From contig NZ_CP097127.1 in assembly GCF_023330665.1 (NCBI RefSeq), positions 310,001 through 374,000 of the forward strand: 64,000 nt of DNA. Reading direction: 5' to 3'. The notes beneath the pieces are model-generated. The model saw only the letters and a program-made list of their open reading frames with translations, was not told the origin of the DNA and made no database searches. Positions 63,225 through 64,000 of this stretch are shown in pieces. Position 1 is the stretch's first letter. The number at the start of each line of letters is the position of its first letter. A program made the position numbers and the translations under genes. Source of the DNA: Conexibacter sp. S30A1. Its GTDB lineage: Bacteria; Actinomycetota; Thermoleophilia; Solirubrobacterales; Solirubrobacteraceae.

Positions 63225-63614
63225 GTGAGCAGTTCCGGTCCAGCGCAGCCGCCTGAGGACCCGGAGCACGCGCTGGCGAGCATTCGCAGCGAACTCGCTC
63301 GCATCCGAACGGCCGCCGGCCGGATCGAACGCGGGTTGGCTGAGCTGGAGGCGGGGGCGGTGGCGTCGGTGCGTCCCAGGCCCAGGCCGGAGCGGTATCT
63401 CCAGGTGCTGGTTGATGTCTACGACCTCGGTGGCCGGCACGGCGTGAGCCTCGAGGAGTGGGCGCGGATCGGTGCTGCGCGTGGCTATGAGCGGCGTGGC
63501 CTTGGCGGCTTCTTCACGGGCGTGCGGGCGCCGCTGCGCCACTTCGAGGGTCGTGTTGTGCTGACAGTGTTCGGCCAGCGCCTGGTCGACGAGTATCTGG
63601 CGGAGCTCCCGTGA
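63225..63614 (+). CDS. Conserved-looking protein of unknown function
   Basis: 129 residues, GTG start. A helical N-terminal half (HALASIRSELARIRTAAGRIERGLAELEAG, probable coiled coil) is followed by a compact C-terminal half (YLQVLVDVYDLGGRHGVSLEEWARIGAARGY..RRGLGGFFTG) that looks like a winged-helix or small DNA-binding fold. No recognised family. Its stop overlaps the GTG of the rhodanese gene by three bases (GTGA), so the two are coupled; a regulatory role for the sulfurtransferase would be speculation. Confidence 0.7.
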   Translation: MSSSGPAQPPEDPEHALASIRSELARIRTAAGRIERGLAELEAGAVASVRPRPRPERYLQVLVDVYDLGGRHGVSLEEWARIGAARGYERRGLGGFFTGVRAPLRHFEGRVVLTVFGQRLVDEYLAELP

Positions 63615-64000
63615 GCCGGCGCGAACTGTCGCTCGTCGACGGCGACTGGCTGCAGGAGCGGCTCGAAGACCCCGACCTGGTCATCTGCGAGGTCGACGAG
63701 CGACCCCTGATCTACCGTGTTGGCCACATCCCGGGTGCCCAGTGCCTGGACTGGCGGGTCGACCTTCAGGACTCGGTGGCCCGCGACCTGCCAGACGGCG
63801 ACTCGGTCGCACGACTGTGGCAGCGGATCGGGCTCGCTGAGCGCAGCACGGTCGTGCTCTATGGCGACCAGAGCAACTGGCACGCGTGCTTCGCCTACTG
63901 GTTGTTCAAGCTCTACGGGGTGGAGGATCTACGCATCCTGGATGGCGGACGCCAGGTGTGGGTGCGCGAAGGGCGGCCACTGACTCGCGAGACGGTGCCT
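63611..64000 (+). CDS. Rhodanese-family sulfurtransferase, 3' end cut by window
   Basis: 130 codons visible from a GTG overlapping the preceding stop. N-terminal rhodanese domain of thiosulfate/3-mercaptopyruvate sulfurtransferases: ELSLVDGDWLQERLEDPDLVI, the motif RVGHIPGAQCLDWRVDLQD and VVLYGDQSNWHACFAYWLFKLYGVEDLRILDGG (split here as two stretches: VVLYGDQSNWHACF and WLFKLYGVEDLRILDGG). The active-site Cys position of this first domain is Asp (YGD), as expected in two-domain enzymes, where the catalytic Cys lies in the second domain beyond the window. Full length would be about 280. Confidence 0.9.
   Translation, partial: MSRRELSLVDGDWLQERLEDPDLVICEVDERPLIYRVGHIPGAQCLDWRVDLQDSVARDLPDGDSVARLWQRIGLAERSTVVLYGDQSNWHACFAYWLFKLYGVEDLRILDGGRQVWVREGRPLTRETVP

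Overview
The window is GC-rich bacterial chromosome, densely coded, with many GTG and TTG starts, 4-bp stop/start overlaps (ATGA or GTGA) and few long gaps. Gene content (Rpf-like muralidase, LLM flavin oxidoreductase, PknB-type kinase, DesK-type two-component system, ferredoxin-dependent 2-oxoacid oxidoreductases, full hopanoid operon with HpnO and HpnH) points to an actinobacterium, most likely of the Thermoleophilia/Solirubrobacterales kind. That placement is inferred from gene content; no rRNA or ribosomal protein is present to test it.

Layout. 0-5.7 kb: inositol monophosphatase-family enzyme (5' end cut), tRNA-Leu(CAA), a secreted Rpf-like protein, a DHA2-type drug exporter and PEP synthase. 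5.7-12.6 kb: a minus-strand operon encoding a PRTase-fold protein and the gamma, alpha, beta and flavin/ferredoxin subunits of a 2-oxoacid (pyruvate):ferredoxin oxidoreductase. Its gamma gene (porC) is split by a complete 1572-bp IS4-type insertion sequence with 13-bp terminal inverted repeats and a 6-bp target duplication. 12.7-19.2 kb: pdxH, a homocysteine S-methyltransferase-family gene, tRNA-Leu(TAG), an M48 protease, a ROK sugar kinase, a Ser/Thr kinase and a UspA protein. 19.2-26.1 kb: an alditol-oxidase-like flavoprotein followed by glpK-glpA-glpB-glpC. 26.1-30.8 kb: peroxiredoxin, a SufS-like aminotransferase, then a small accessory patch (VapBC, GNAT, histidine phosphatase) ending at tRNA-Trp and tRNA-Gly.

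30.8-42.4 kb: a secreted Asp-box protein, a fused indolepyruvate-type ferredoxin oxidoreductase overlapping a leucine-dehydrogenase-like gene with a divergent Lrp/AsnC regulator (an amino-acid oxidation module), then a MoxR/DUF58/DUF4129 locus. 42.4-50.3 kb: a coupled LLM oxidoreductase - acyl-CoA ligase - ketoacyl synthase operon, a NarL/DesK-like two-component pair and an ABC-2 exporter.

50.3-59.5 kb: the hopanoid locus. hpnO runs on the minus strand; shc-hpnC-hpnD-hpnE-(hpnG::ispH)-hpnH is a tightly overlapping plus-strand operon. Together they should take farnesyl diphosphate through squalene and hopene to adenosylhopane, ribosylhopane and an aminobacteriohopane. The nucleosidase HpnG and the isoprenoid enzyme IspH are fused in one 548-residue polypeptide. 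59.5-64 kb: LapA-like and PRC-barrel-like proteins, a GH114-type secreted hydrolase, a LacI-family remnant, an MFS transporter and a rhodanese cut by the window end.

Most notable observations: the IS insertion that destroys porC, the HpnG-IspH fusion, the degenerate PRTase translationally coupled to the ferredoxin oxidoreductase, and the very short divergent hpnO/shc start region. I saw no CRISPR array, prophage or rRNA, and nothing that is clearly a wholly new system.
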